Shown here piece by piece: positions 1 through 8,030 of a stretch of 64,000 bases of DNA; the stretch's first letter is position 1, and each line of letters starts with the position of its first letter. The translations under genes and the position numbers were made by a program. This DNA comes from VBWE01 sp943372645. GTDB lineage: Bacteria; Bacteroidota; Bacteroidia; Palsa-965. The notes below the pieces were generated by a model, which worked only from the letters and a program-made list of their open reading frames with translations, searched no databases and was not told the origin of the DNA. Where the stretch lies: the NCBI GenBank assembly GCA_943372645.1, contig CALRZN010000008.1, positions 105,091-169,090 on the forward strand. The letters are read 5' to 3'.

Positions 1-2
1 GT

Positions 3-185
3 ATGGCCCTGGCCGATGGACAACTGGCAGAATCCGAACGGGATGCGTTACGGACAATTGTGCTGCAGCTCGGTTTCCTGGAGGAAAATGCAGATGGTAT
101 TGTCGCATTTTTTACGGATGAGCTGAAAAAGGGCACCTCCATTTCTGATATCCAGGCCATTGTAAAATTAAATCTCTTAACCTGA
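3..185 (+). CDS. C-terminal fragment of a TerB-like (tellurite-resistance/DjlA-N-type) helical protein
   Basis: Only the last roughly 60 codons lie in the window; the reading frame is open to the left edge, so the ATG at position 3 is probably internal. The visible part begins with an acidic ALADGQLAESERDAL segment, which resembles the metal-binding repeats of TerB/DjlA-N domains (ADG followed by E-x-E), then continues with amphipathic helices. TerB-like domains are small all-helical modules, often linked to membrane-associated stress functions. The next gene starts 13 bases after the stop, on the same strand, and encodes a coiled-coil membrane protein, so the two are probably co-transcribed. 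The family call rests on one short motif and is tentative. Confidence 0.5.
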   Translation: MALADGQLAESERDALRTIVLQLGFLEENADGIVAFFTDELKKGTSISDIQAIVKLNLLT

Positions 186-197
186 ACGAAAACGAAC

Positions 198-1427
198 ATG
201 CTGAAAAAAGGACTATTTGTTGTCAAACAGGAACTGCACGATGATACATTCACCGAAGCGGAAACTGCAGAACCTTATCATTACAGTGAAGAAGGTTTTG
301 TGCAATCGCGTATGAACCGGGGAAACCTGCATGCCCTGAAAATCAATATTAACCGGATATTTCAGCGTTACCGCGAAAAACATGCAGCCAACATTGCAGA
401 ACAGGATCAAAAAAAAGCAGACAACTTCCGGCGGATTCAACTGCTTATTGCAGAAAACAATTCGCTTGATGAACAGATTGCAACGATAAAAACAATTAAC
501 AAAGAAGTATTACATACACAGATTGCATCTTGCCGCAACACAATAACTGAAATACGGAAAAAGCCGGAAACAATTGCCAATGGATCGTACAGCCGGTTTA
601 CATTCTGGATGTGTGCCGTTTTACTGGCCGGGTTAAGTGTCTTCCTGTTTGTGTATTATACGTCTGCTTCTTACGCTGCTTTTTACAAAAACTTCGGCCC
701 GCAGAATTTCCGGACAACACAGGTGATATTTGATCCCGGTGCAATTACGAGTGCTTACAACGAAGGATTTATGGAGGCCCTTTTTGTAATCAGCATGCCC
801 TTTGTATTTATGGCCATCGGGTATTTACTGCATAAGATGCTTGAAAAAAGAACGGTGTTGAGTATGATCAGGCTGGGGTTATTTCTTATGCTCACAATTG
901 CCTTCAATGCCATACTGGGATACCAGGTAGCTGCTAAAATACATGATGCAACAACCATTGCATCGTATGCAGACCCTCACCCCTACTCCATTTCAGAAGC
1001 AACCAATGATGCCGTTTTCTGGCAGGTAATTTTTGCCGGATTTACCGGTTACTTTTTGTGGGGGCTGGTACTCGACTTTTTCACTGACGGGTTAGCCAAA
1101 CGTAACCGCATCCGAACCGCGCTGAAAGCAGAGATGAAAACCATACAGGTTAATGAAATGCAGCTGCAGGCGTATGACATCGAGACACAGGCAATGGCAG
1201 CAGAACGCAATGCGAACAAAGAGCAAATACGCAAACTGGAATCGTTAAACGATATTGTTATTATTAATCCCCAGGAGTTTGAACACCGGCTTTACGAATA
1301 CCTCAGTGGCTGGGTCGAATGGATGCATTACAAACGCATGCCGGAAACCGATATACAACAGGCACACCATATTGCAGAAGAGTTTATATCGAATATGAAA
1401 AGAAGGTTTGAAGCTATTGAAGCCTGA
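198..1427 (+). CDS. Coiled-coil multi-pass membrane protein of unknown function
   Basis: The protein has 409 residues and I do not recognise its family. An N-terminal cytoplasmic region (about residues 55-125) is rich in K, E, Q and N with heptad-like spacing, suggesting a coiled coil. Four hydrophobic segments follow at about 134-156, 192-212, 222-244 and 272-294. A second charged helical region occupies about 305-360, and a short C-terminal domain contains WVEWMHYKR. The plan, with membrane helices between two coiled coils, suggests a scaffold or sensor rather than a transporter. It follows the TerB-like fragment by 13 bases. No signal peptide or catalytic motif is visible. Confidence 0.7.
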   Translation: MLKKGLFVVKQELHDDTFTEAETAEPYHYSEEGFVQSRMNRGNLHALKININRIFQRYREKHAANIAEQDQKKADNFRRIQLLIAENNSLDEQIATIKTINKEVLHTQIASCRNTITEIRKKPETIANGSYSRFTFWMCAVLLAGLSVFLFVYYTSASYAAFYKNFGPQNFRTTQVIFDPGAITSAYNEGFMEALFVISMPFVFMAIGYLLHKMLEKRTVLSMIRLGLFLMLTIAFNAILGYQVAAKIHDATTIASYADPHPYSISEATNDAVFWQVIFAGFTGYFLWGLVLDFFTDGLAKRNRIRTALKAEMKTIQVNEMQLQAYDIETQAMAAERNANKEQIRKLESLNDIVIINPQEFEHRLYEYLSGWVEWMHYKRMPETDIQQAHHIAEEFISNMKRRFEAIEA

Positions 1428-1447
1428 TGTATGAAAGAGTCAACCGC

Positions 1448-1666
1448 TCAGTAACACAACTTACAAGCCCGGAGGTTCCGTTTAAGCGCAACCTCCGGCT
1501 TTACTTCCAGGATATCGCTTTTGCAGTGCTGCAGCCCACGGCATTTTATACGGGAATGGTATGCCACGGCACCTTCGCTGTCGCAAATAAAAACGGTGGC
1601 TGTGTTTTTTACCGACAGCAGTGCTGATGTTAAAAGCAGCAGCACAACGAGTGAAATCTGTTTCAT
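1448..1666 (-). CDS. Small exported cysteine-containing protein
   Basis: A 72-residue protein. Residues 1-20 form a signal peptide (MKQISLVVLLLLTSALLSV). The mature part has the pattern VxICDS...YHxxxxCRGLxxC...LRACKLCY, which I recognise from small conserved Bacteroidota proteins in which a YH and several Cys lie around a CRGL core. Its ATG overlaps the stop of the upstream gene in an ATGA arrangement (1663-1666), which supports translational coupling and favours it over the overlapping frames. The conserved Cys and His could bind metal or form disulfides in the periplasm; no activity is known to me. Confidence 0.7.
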   Translation of the reverse strand: MKQISLVVLLLLTSALLSVKNTATVFICDSEGAVAYHSRIKCRGLQHCKSDILEVKPEVALKRNLRACKLCY

Positions 1667-2541
1667 CTTTTTTTCTTTGCAACCGGCTTTTTTGCCGGTT
1701 TTGTTTTTGGTGAGCGCGCTGCCGTTGTTTTTGTGGTGGTACTGCCAGCGGGCAGATCATCGGTTGTAAAGTTGACACTTGGTCCTGCCTTCAGAATAGT
1801 TGATGCAGCTTCTGAAAAATAGTTTCCGATCCGGCGCATAGCAATGTCCTTTGATTCCAGCAGATCATCAACCGGTATTTTGGCATTGGTTAATTCGTCA
1901 AACGGAACATCCTGCCGGATCAGCAATTCACGGCCAGCAATCGGCTCAGCGGCAGCTGAAACACCTGCAAATACCCCCTGCAGCATATTGGGTTTATTAA
2001 TTTCAGAAGAACGAAAAACAAGCTGCAGTTTTTTGCCGCTGCTGCTTTCAAGCAGGCTGTAGAGGCAATTCGTTTCCCAGGTAAGTGTACCGGTAAATTT
2101 TCGTACCGGCCCTTTCAGTTCAATCTGCACATCCTTCCCGGTTTCAAAAATGCGAACCGGCGAACGTAATACGTCGGGGTTCCCGGAATTGCAGCGCACG
2201 TAGCTGTACCATGTTCCTGCACATACTTCTATGCTGTGATGGTTCGGCTTTCCGTATCGTTTCTCAAAATCATCCAGGTTCTCATAATCCAGTATCCCGA
2301 TAAGAAATTCAATATTCGTTTCATTCAGGTTTATGGTAGTCTGTCCCTCCTTTTCCTTATTGCGCGCTGCATTCAGTACCTGCTTAAAAAGATAATCTTC
2401 CCTGAAGGGCAGGTCCTTGTATTTATTGGAAAGAAAGATGTGCATTTCTTTCAGTGACGCATTCGTTAACCTGAATTTTGTCAGTTCACTGAGTGCCTGC
2501 ATCAGTTTCAGAATTGTTTTTACCTGGTACGGATAAGCCAT
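1663..2541 (-). CDS. Hypothetical protein with a lysine-rich C-terminal tail
   Basis: A 292-residue protein without signal peptide or membrane segment. The first 90 residues are helical and charged (KEMHIFLSNKYKDLPFRED). The middle (about 100-190) is predicted beta-rich, containing WYSYVRCNSG and GPVRKFTGTLTWETN. The last 25 residues are a low-complexity T/K/P tail ending in KPAKKPVAKKKR, which could bind nucleic acid or another polyanion. The downstream small exported Cys protein starts inside its stop codon, so the two form an operon. The region upstream is a 550-bp gene-free stretch. I do not recognise the family. Confidence 0.65.
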   Translation of the reverse strand: MAYPYQVKTILKLMQALSELTKFRLTNASLKEMHIFLSNKYKDLPFREDYLFKQVLNAARNKEKEGQTTINLNETNIEFLIGILDYENLDDFEKRYGKPNHHSIEVCAGTWYSYVRCNSGNPDVLRSPVRIFETGKDVQIELKGPVRKFTGTLTWETNCLYSLLESSSGKKLQLVFRSSEINKPNMLQGVFAGVSAAAEPIAGRELLIRQDVPFDELTNAKIPVDDLLESKDIAMRRIGNYFSEAASTILKAGPSVNFTTDDLPAGSTTTKTTAARSPKTKPAKKPVAKKKR

Positions 2542-3092
2542 TTTTTTATTTGCGAGTTATCACATTCCGGGAAGTCATAAAAAGAATGTTTCCCAATCCC
2601 TGCTTTTTGTTTCCCGCCGCAACCTGTACTCCGTTCTGTTACACTGTTTTTAACTCATTTGCCGGACGGAAAAAAAACGGAAAGTGACGGAAAATAGTTT
2701 CCGTTCAACGCCAATACAGCGACTCAAATTTCGGCTGCGCTTGCTCCACCTTTGCTACATCAAATTTGATAAACAAACGGATGTACAAAAACAAAAAGCA
2801 GCGCAATGAAAAACGCACAGGTGTGTACCTGCTCAGTAAGAGAAAAAACGTTCATGGTTGCTGAGTCGTTGATGTTCAGCCGTTAATCGTACCGTTCCTG
2901 ATTTCGCTTCGGCCTGCGCCCCGGTATGGGTACAGCAGTTACAGCTGACTGCTGCGGCCAAAAGCGAAAGCGGGAAAACTTCCAAAACAAAAAAACCGAA
3001 ATGCAGGCTACGCTGTGTTGCTGCTGCAGCACAATACGGGGAAAGCTATGCGCGGAAAAAAAACAACAATTCATCTTTTAAATCTTAAAAAA
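2542..3092. other. Gene-free region between divergent genes, with ACGGAAA repeats
   Basis: About 550 bases separate a minus-strand operon from a plus-strand exported protein, and no convincing gene lies here. Three copies of ACGGAAA occur within 2665-2693, and the last forms a perfect 7-bp inverted repeat with TTTCCGT (2687-2693 and 2698-2704, 4-base spacer). This could be an operator for one of the divergent promoters, but no clear TAnnTTTG box was found close by. Confidence 0.4.
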
Positions 3093-3488
3093 ATGAAAAC
3101 AATTCTTGTTTTTATAGGCTCCAGCCTGTTCGCTTCACTGCTGAACCTGGCTGCACCCGGCACAGCTGAAATGCCGGTAAACGGAAGTAACAACCTGCTT
3201 GAAAACACGGCCGCTGTACCTGTTGAAGAACCGATACTGCTGAGTGTACATGTCAAACGCCGCCCGCCGGTTACCAATCTGCCCGGTGCTGTTGTTACAC
3301 TTACAGAACCTAATGAAACAACTCCGCTTTATTCGGGCACTGCTGACAGCAATGGCGACGTAACGTTCGATGAAGTAATACCAGGAACATACCATTACAA
3401 AATTACTGCGTCGGGTTGTAAAACGCTGGATACCGTTTTGGTACTTTCCGTTAATACCGAGCGGAGCGATACATTAACCATTAACTAA
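3093..3488 (+). CDS. Small exported protein with a carboxypeptidase-regulatory/Cna-B-like beta-sandwich domain
   Basis: 131 residues from the ATG at 3093. This start is chosen because it opens a signal peptide (MKTILVFIGSSLFASLLNLA); the frame is open further upstream but encodes only charged residues. Residues about 50-131 have the features of CarboxypepD_reg/SpaA-type prealbumin-like domains: LPGAVVTLTE, SGTADSNGDVTFDEVIPGTYHYKITASGC and a final strand LVLSVNTERSDTLTIN. In Bacteroidota such domains occur on surface proteins or as adaptor modules. The gene stands alone, followed by a hairpin. Role unknown. Confidence 0.75.
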   Translation: MKTILVFIGSSLFASLLNLAAPGTAEMPVNGSNNLLENTAAVPVEEPILLSVHVKRRPPVTNLPGAVVTLTEPNETTPLYSGTADSNGDVTFDEVIPGTYHYKITASGCKTLDTVLVLSVNTERSDTLTIN

Positions 3489-3505
3489 TACCTGTTTACT
3501 GCTAC

Positions 3506-3539
3506 GACCACTGCACCTGTTAATTATGGTGCGGTGGTC
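3506..3539 (+). terminator. Probable terminator after the exported beta-sandwich protein
   Basis: GACCACTGCACC and GGTGCGGTGGTC form a 12-bp stem with one G-T pair and a 10-base AT-rich loop, beginning 17 bases after the stop. The T-tract that follows (cttgctttat) is weak. Confidence 0.5.
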
Positions 3540-3644
3540 TTGCTTTATAAATCATAATACACTATTCAAGTAAATAGTATTATAACATTTTTTGATACAT
3601 TCGTGCAATTAAATGCTGATGTATTTCAAATAAATAAACGGCTC

Positions 3645-5972
3645 ATGCAGGTACGCCAATGGTCGAAGACTAACTCCCGCTTCTGTACCCTTTTATTTAT
3701 TTGCCTTGTACATATTCATTTTGTTAACTGCACACCCGAAAACGACAATAAAAAAAACACCGCTGTTATAAGGCTACGGGAAATCATACAACAACTCCGT
3801 AATCCCGCGATAGTCATTCCCCCCGAAACCATCAGCGAAGCCAAAAAGCTTACAGCAGACCCGGAAATTATATCCGAAAAAATCGACTTTTACACAGCAC
3901 TCGGTTTTTATTACTGGGACTTTAATGAATCTGAAAAAGCGTATCTCCACTTCGATACAGCCCAGGAAAATGCTGCTGCTGCCAAATTATATGAACAGGA
4001 GATATACGCGGGGTTTCAAAAAGCGCAGATCAGCACTGAATTAAACCACCCCAAAGAAGCAGATAAAATACTTGCAGACCTGCTTAAGAAAAGCCATGAC
4101 CGGGATGACTCGGTGCTCATTGCCCGTTGTATGGAGCAGCAAGGCATTCTGCTCATGCAACAGGGGAAATATGAACAGGCCAAACACATTTTATTGCAGG
4201 CAGAAACCTTCCTGCATGCAGATACCGCCTGGCACGCGCTCGCTAGTTTGTACAACAATCTCGGCGCAGTTTACTTCAATCAGGCAGATTATCAGCAAGG
4301 TACATACTACTACGACCGCAGTATCCGTGAAAGCAAAAAATCATTAGACACCATCGCTATCATTAGTACCTACATTAATATTGGCATGGTTTATAATGAA
4401 CAGGGATTTTATGATCTTGCCACGGAGTACCTGCTAAAAGTACTGCCCTTGGCACAGAAAAAAGAGCTGTATTATGAACTCGGTAAGTGCTACGGCGTAC
4501 TCGGCAATACACACCTCCAGCTATCTGATACCGTTAACGCATTAAAATACCATACACTTGCATTGCAGCTTCGGGAAAAAGATGAAAATATTGAATTAAT
4601 ACCACCTATAGCTCAGTCGCTTATCAACATGGGTGAAGTGTACCTGCAGAAAGGAGACCTGGAAAAGGCTTTGCAAAGCCTCGAACAATCGCTGCGGCTG
4701 ATAAAACAAACCGGCAGCAACAAAACAGGCCCCTCTCTCAACCTTATCGGCCAGGTGTGGTTTGCGAAAAAAGATGAAACAAAAGCTGCATTTTACTTTA
4801 ACAGTGCGCTCGACAGTATGCTGCTTGCGGCCGACCGCAAAGGGGAAGCTGATGTACGGAACAACCTTGCCAAAATGTATATCACGCAACGTAATTTTGA
4901 TGCAGCCCTCACCCAGCTTAAACTGGCTGAACAGATAAGCAGCCAGAGCAATGCTCTTAAAGCACTGCTCACATCGTACAAAATCCGCCATTCGCTGTTG
5001 CGCGCCCGCAACGAATGGGAATATGCGGTTGCGCTGAATGACACCATTGCCTTGCTGGATGATTCGTTGTTTAATGACCAGAAAAACAAAACCATTCTGG
5101 GACTTAATATCCGCTACAATACCGCCGAAAATGAACGGAAGATTATTGAACTGAATGAAAAAGACAAATTAAGTACGTTGAAACTGGAAAAAAACAACAT
5201 TACTATTGCGCTGCTTGTTTCCGGAATCAGCCTGCTTTTACTGCTTGTTTTATTTGTTGTCTATGCCTACCGTTCAAAACAAAAATCATTACGGCAGAGC
5301 AATGAAATTATTTTGCAGAAGCAACAACTTATTGAACAGAAACAATACATGCTCAGTGAACTGCATCACCGTATAAAAAACAACCTGCAGGTACTTGCCA
5401 CGCTGCTCAGCCTGCAGCAGAAACGGCTTACGGATACCGGCAGCCGTGAAGCACTGAAAGCCGTAGAAAACAGGCTCGATGCCATGCTGCTCATTCACAA
5501 GGGTCTTTACGGCAATGCTGCTGACGGAACCGTAGAAATGAATTCGTACATCGAAAAACTGGTAGAAAACCTTACAGCATCATACGCCTTCGAACGGCTG
5601 AACACCACACTGCAAATCGAAACCATTCGTCTCGATGCGGACGTAGCACTCAATCTCGGATTTATAGCCAACGAGATCATCAGCAATGCATTAAAACATG
5701 CATTTGGTGAAACTGAAAACCCTGAAATCAAAGTGCAGAGCTGGCAGGAACCGGGAAAATTCCGTTTTATTTTTACGGATAACGGCAGCGGAATGCCTCC
5801 GCAAAGTCCTATTGCCGGCAGGGAATCATTCGGACTAAAACTTATCCGCATACTGATACAGCAGATGCGCGGCACACTTGAAATACGCACGGGCAGCCAA
5901 GGCACTACATTTGAAATTGAAATACCGCTAAACCAGGATACACATGAAAAAGCTGAATATACTAATCGTTGA
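3645..5972 (+). CDS. TPR-containing sensor histidine kinase (HisKA_2 type)
   Basis: 775 residues from ATG 3645; a GTG at 3603 is in frame, but the ATG directly precedes a hydrophobic signal or membrane segment (FCTLLFICLVHIHFV, followed by Cys). About residues 85-480 are TPR repeats (for example LYNNLGAVYFNQADYQQG and SLINMGEVYLQKGDLEKA), presumably periplasmic. A transmembrane helix follows at about 520-542, then a coiled coil, the HisKA_2 motif LHHRIKNNLQ (phosphoacceptor probably His575), and a HATPase domain with N-box NEIISNALKHAF (about 676) and G-box TDNGSGMP (Asp712). Such kinases sense an unknown signal through the TPRs and phosphorylate a regulator. The regulator gene overlaps this one by 29 bases, so they form one two-component system. 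Confidence 0.9.
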   Translation: MQVRQWSKTNSRFCTLLFICLVHIHFVNCTPENDNKKNTAVIRLREIIQQLRNPAIVIPPETISEAKKLTADPEIISEKIDFYTALGFYYWDFNESEKAYLHFDTAQENAAAAKLYEQEIYAGFQKAQISTELNHPKEADKILADLLKKSHDRDDSVLIARCMEQQGILLMQQGKYEQAKHILLQAETFLHADTAWHALASLYNNLGAVYFNQADYQQGTYYYDRSIRESKKSLDTIAIISTYINIGMVYNEQGFYDLATEYLLKVLPLAQKKELYYELGKCYGVLGNTHLQLSDTVNALKYHTLALQLREKDENIELIPPIAQSLINMGEVYLQKGDLEKALQSLEQSLRLIKQTGSNKTGPSLNLIGQVWFAKKDETKAAFYFNSALDSMLLAADRKGEADVRNNLAKMYITQRNFDAALTQLKLAEQISSQSNALKALLTSYKIRHSLLRARNEWEYAVALNDTIALLDDSLFNDQKNKTILGLNIRYNTAENERKIIELNEKDKLSTLKLEKNNITIALLVSGISLLLLLVLFVVYAYRSKQKSLRQSNEIILQKQQLIEQKQYMLSELHHRIKNNLQVLATLLSLQQKRLTDTGSREALKAVENRLDAMLLIHKGLYGNAADGTVEMNSYIEKLVENLTASYAFERLNTTLQIETIRLDADVALNLGFIANEIISNALKHAFGETENPEIKVQSWQEPGKFRFIFTDNGSGMPPQSPIAGRESFGLKLIRILIQQMRGTLEIRTGSQGTTFEIEIPLNQDTHEKAEYTNR

Positions 5973-6699
5973 AGATAACCTGCTGATTGCCGAAAATATC
6001 AGCCAGGTGCTCAGCCTTGCCGGTTATCATGTAATCGCATCACCCGATTCAGGTGAAGAAGCCTTGCTGATTGCGAAAGAAAATATGCCGGATGTGGTAT
6101 TGATGGACATTCACCTCGCCGGTAAACTGGATGGCATACAGACTACCGAAAAACTGAATGCACAACTGGATCTGCCGGTAATTTACCTCACTGACTTTGA
6201 TGACAACCAGACGATGAACCGGGCAAAACACACGCACCCGGCCGCCTACCTGCTGAAACCGTTTAAGGAACGCGACCTGCTGAATGCCATTGAACTTGCT
6301 TTTTTTAATGCGAGTTCGGGCAAAGAAGCCGTACCCGGAAATGCAGATTTTACAGCAGAATCGTCATACCGCTTAAACGACCGCATTTTTGTAAAGAAAA
6401 AAGATACACTGCAGCGGGTGGACATCAACGATATTCTGTGGATTGAAGCAGACCGTTCGTATTTTAAAATTATCACCATTACCGACAGCATTATGCTGGT
6501 AGGCAACCTCAAGGAATTTGAAAACAAACTGATTCATCCCCTGCTCCTGCGTGTACACCGTTCGTATATCGTAAACATGGATAAGGTTACCGGGATTATG
6601 GGTAATATGCTCCAGGTGCAGAAAGACGGTAAAACAGAAAACATCCAGTTCAGTTCGAGTTACAAAGACGAAATATTCAGGCGGCTGAAAACACTTTAG
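5944..6699 (+). CDS. LytTR-family response regulator
   Basis: 251 residues. The receiver domain (1-125) has the acidic pair in LIVEDN, the phosphoacceptor Asp55 in VVLMDIHLAG, and the conserved Lys in YLLKPFKERD. The C-terminal LytTR DNA-binding domain (about 145-251) contains INDILWIEADRSYFKI and LRVHRSYIVN, the usual LytTR signatures. It overlaps the 3' end of the TPR kinase gene by 29 bases, so it is almost certainly its partner. TPR kinase/LytTR pairs are widespread in Bacteroidota; their targets are mostly unknown, and nothing adjacent identifies the regulon here. Confidence 0.93.
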   Translation: MKKLNILIVEDNLLIAENISQVLSLAGYHVIASPDSGEEALLIAKENMPDVVLMDIHLAGKLDGIQTTEKLNAQLDLPVIYLTDFDDNQTMNRAKHTHPAAYLLKPFKERDLLNAIELAFFNASSGKEAVPGNADFTAESSYRLNDRIFVKKKDTLQRVDINDILWIEADRSYFKIITITDSIMLVGNLKEFENKLIHPLLLRVHRSYIVNMDKVTGIMGNMLQVQKDGKTENIQFSSSYKDEIFRRLKTL

Positions 6700-6935
6700 C
6701 ATTTCGTTCGGGAAAGCCGTCGACGCCCTACGGGAACAAAAAGGCGGCTTCTGCAAAGAATTTTTCGGGGTCACCGGATGCAATCCGTTATTCGCGTAAA
6801 TCAATACCGGATTTATGCGTGTGGGCATTTTTTTGCAGTTCCTCCGGGCCTATAACAGTCCCGGATATTGCTGTTTAACAGGCAGCAACTGCTTCGCCGT
6901 TTTATCCGCCCCTACTTCCTGCTTTCCACCCCGCC

Positions 6936-7442
6936 ATGAAAAAGTATGATGTTTTCATATCGCATGCGTATGCCGACCAGAGCACATTCAGCAACGAGTT
7001 GGCATTTACACTAAAAAATGCAGGACTGAGAATCTGGTATTCCGGTTTCGAACTGCAGCCCAACGAACCGATTGGTGCAGGACTGCGCCTGGCCCTGCAG
7101 GATGTGTATTACGGTATTCTCATCATCAGCCCGGTTTACCTGCAGCTGCCCTGGGCCATCACACAACTGAATGCATTGCTGGAACTGCAGCGTTACCGCA
7201 ATCGCCTGTTGCCCGTGTACCTCGGCATTGATCCGCAAACTGCTGCAGTGCATTTCAGTGTGCCGGAAAGCGCCCTGTTTGTGGATACAGTTGATGAACC
7301 CGCACTGATCAGCCGTCTGCTGGAAATTATTTTACAGCACAAACACATTGTAACACAAACCGGGTGCATCACCCTGCGTGATATGCCCGCCGCTGCGATA
7401 AAAAAAAGCATTCCCTATTCTGAACGATCCCGCAAATCATGA
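6936..7442 (+). CDS. TIR-domain protein, probably lacking the catalytic glutamate
   Basis: 168 residues. Residues 3-135 are a TIR domain: the first strand YDVFISHAYADQ, then NAGLRIWYSGFELQPNEPIG (BB-loop region) and YGILIISPVYLQLPW. In TIR NADases of this type a W-x-x-x-E-L motif supplies the catalytic Glu; here it reads WAITQL, with Trp73 and Gln77 in the Glu position, so NAD cleavage is doubtful (inference from motif alignment by eye; nearby Glu83 is not at the usual position). The last 35 residues are charged and unassigned. The next gene starts inside this stop codon (ATGA), so the TIR protein and an exonuclease-like protein are translationally coupled. TIR proteins in bacteria act in antiphage defence or as adaptors; this one may be the latter. 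Confidence 0.85.
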   Translation: MKKYDVFISHAYADQSTFSNELAFTLKNAGLRIWYSGFELQPNEPIGAGLRLALQDVYYGILIISPVYLQLPWAITQLNALLELQRYRNRLLPVYLGIDPQTAAVHFSVPESALFVDTVDEPALISRLLEIILQHKHIVTQTGCITLRDMPAAAIKKSIPYSERSRKS

Positions 7443-8020
7443 AACCGACATCTTGTCTCATTCTGCATACCCGCGCCAGCGGCAAACCCAAAAACTGGCA
7501 GGCACCCGTTACCGAGCCATGGAACTGGCCCAGGCTGCTACGTCTTTCCTGGTTCATAACCAACGCGCCTGGTGAACAGAAAAAAACAAATACATTACTC
7601 ATCCGCCCGCAGGGTTTTGAAGTAACAGCAACTGAACTTGCAGAAACCGGGCTCAGTGAAATACTATTGCTTAATGAAGGAATAGGCATCGCAAACGCAC
7701 TGCAGCAATTGCAGACCGCGCTAACAAACGAAACCACGCTGGTTGCACACAATATCGGCCTGCACACAAAAATAATCGGTGCCGAATGCGCACGCCTCGG
7801 CATACCCGATTTGCTTGCAGAACACAAACAGGTATGTACCATGATCAGCGGTACCGCTTTCTGCAAGATACCCGGCACCTACGGCAACAAATGGCCCACG
7901 CTGGAGGAGTTGTACCAGAAACTTTTCTCAAAACCCATCCCGCAGGGCATGGCTGAAACGGAAGTGGTGGCGGCCTGTTTTTGGGAGCTGCGGAAATTGA
8001 AACAGATTAATATCCGATAA
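7439..8020 (+). CDS. DnaQ-like 3'-5' exonuclease-fold protein with all catalytic residues replaced
   Basis: 193 residues. The overall pattern matches the Bacteroidota DnaQ-like family, whose members begin D-T-E-T-T-G-L-P-K-N-W and end with an H-D-A-x-x-D-x-E-A-T region before CFWEL. Here the first motif reads LILHTRASGKPKNW (Asp to His10, Glu to Arg12), the second reads LVAHNIGLH (Asp to His109), and the third reads PQGMAETEVVAACFWEL (His to Pro168, Asp to Glu173). The framework residues KWPTLEELYQKLF and CFWELRKL are well kept, so the fold seems maintained while the two-metal active site is gone. It may bind nucleic acid or another protein without cutting. It overlaps the TIR gene by 4 bases. 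Confidence 0.8.
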   Translation: MKPTSCLILHTRASGKPKNWQAPVTEPWNWPRLLRLSWFITNAPGEQKKTNTLLIRPQGFEVTATELAETGLSEILLLNEGIGIANALQQLQTALTNETTLVAHNIGLHTKIIGAECARLGIPDLLAEHKQVCTMISGTAFCKIPGTYGNKWPTLEELYQKLFSKPIPQGMAETEVVAACFWELRKLKQINIR

Positions 8021-8030
8021 ATTACCTGTT

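Noticed and set aside
1427..1627. Plus-strand 66-codon frame after the coiled-coil membrane protein
   Set aside because: It is antisense to the small exported Cys protein, whose signal peptide and ATGA coupling are better evidence.
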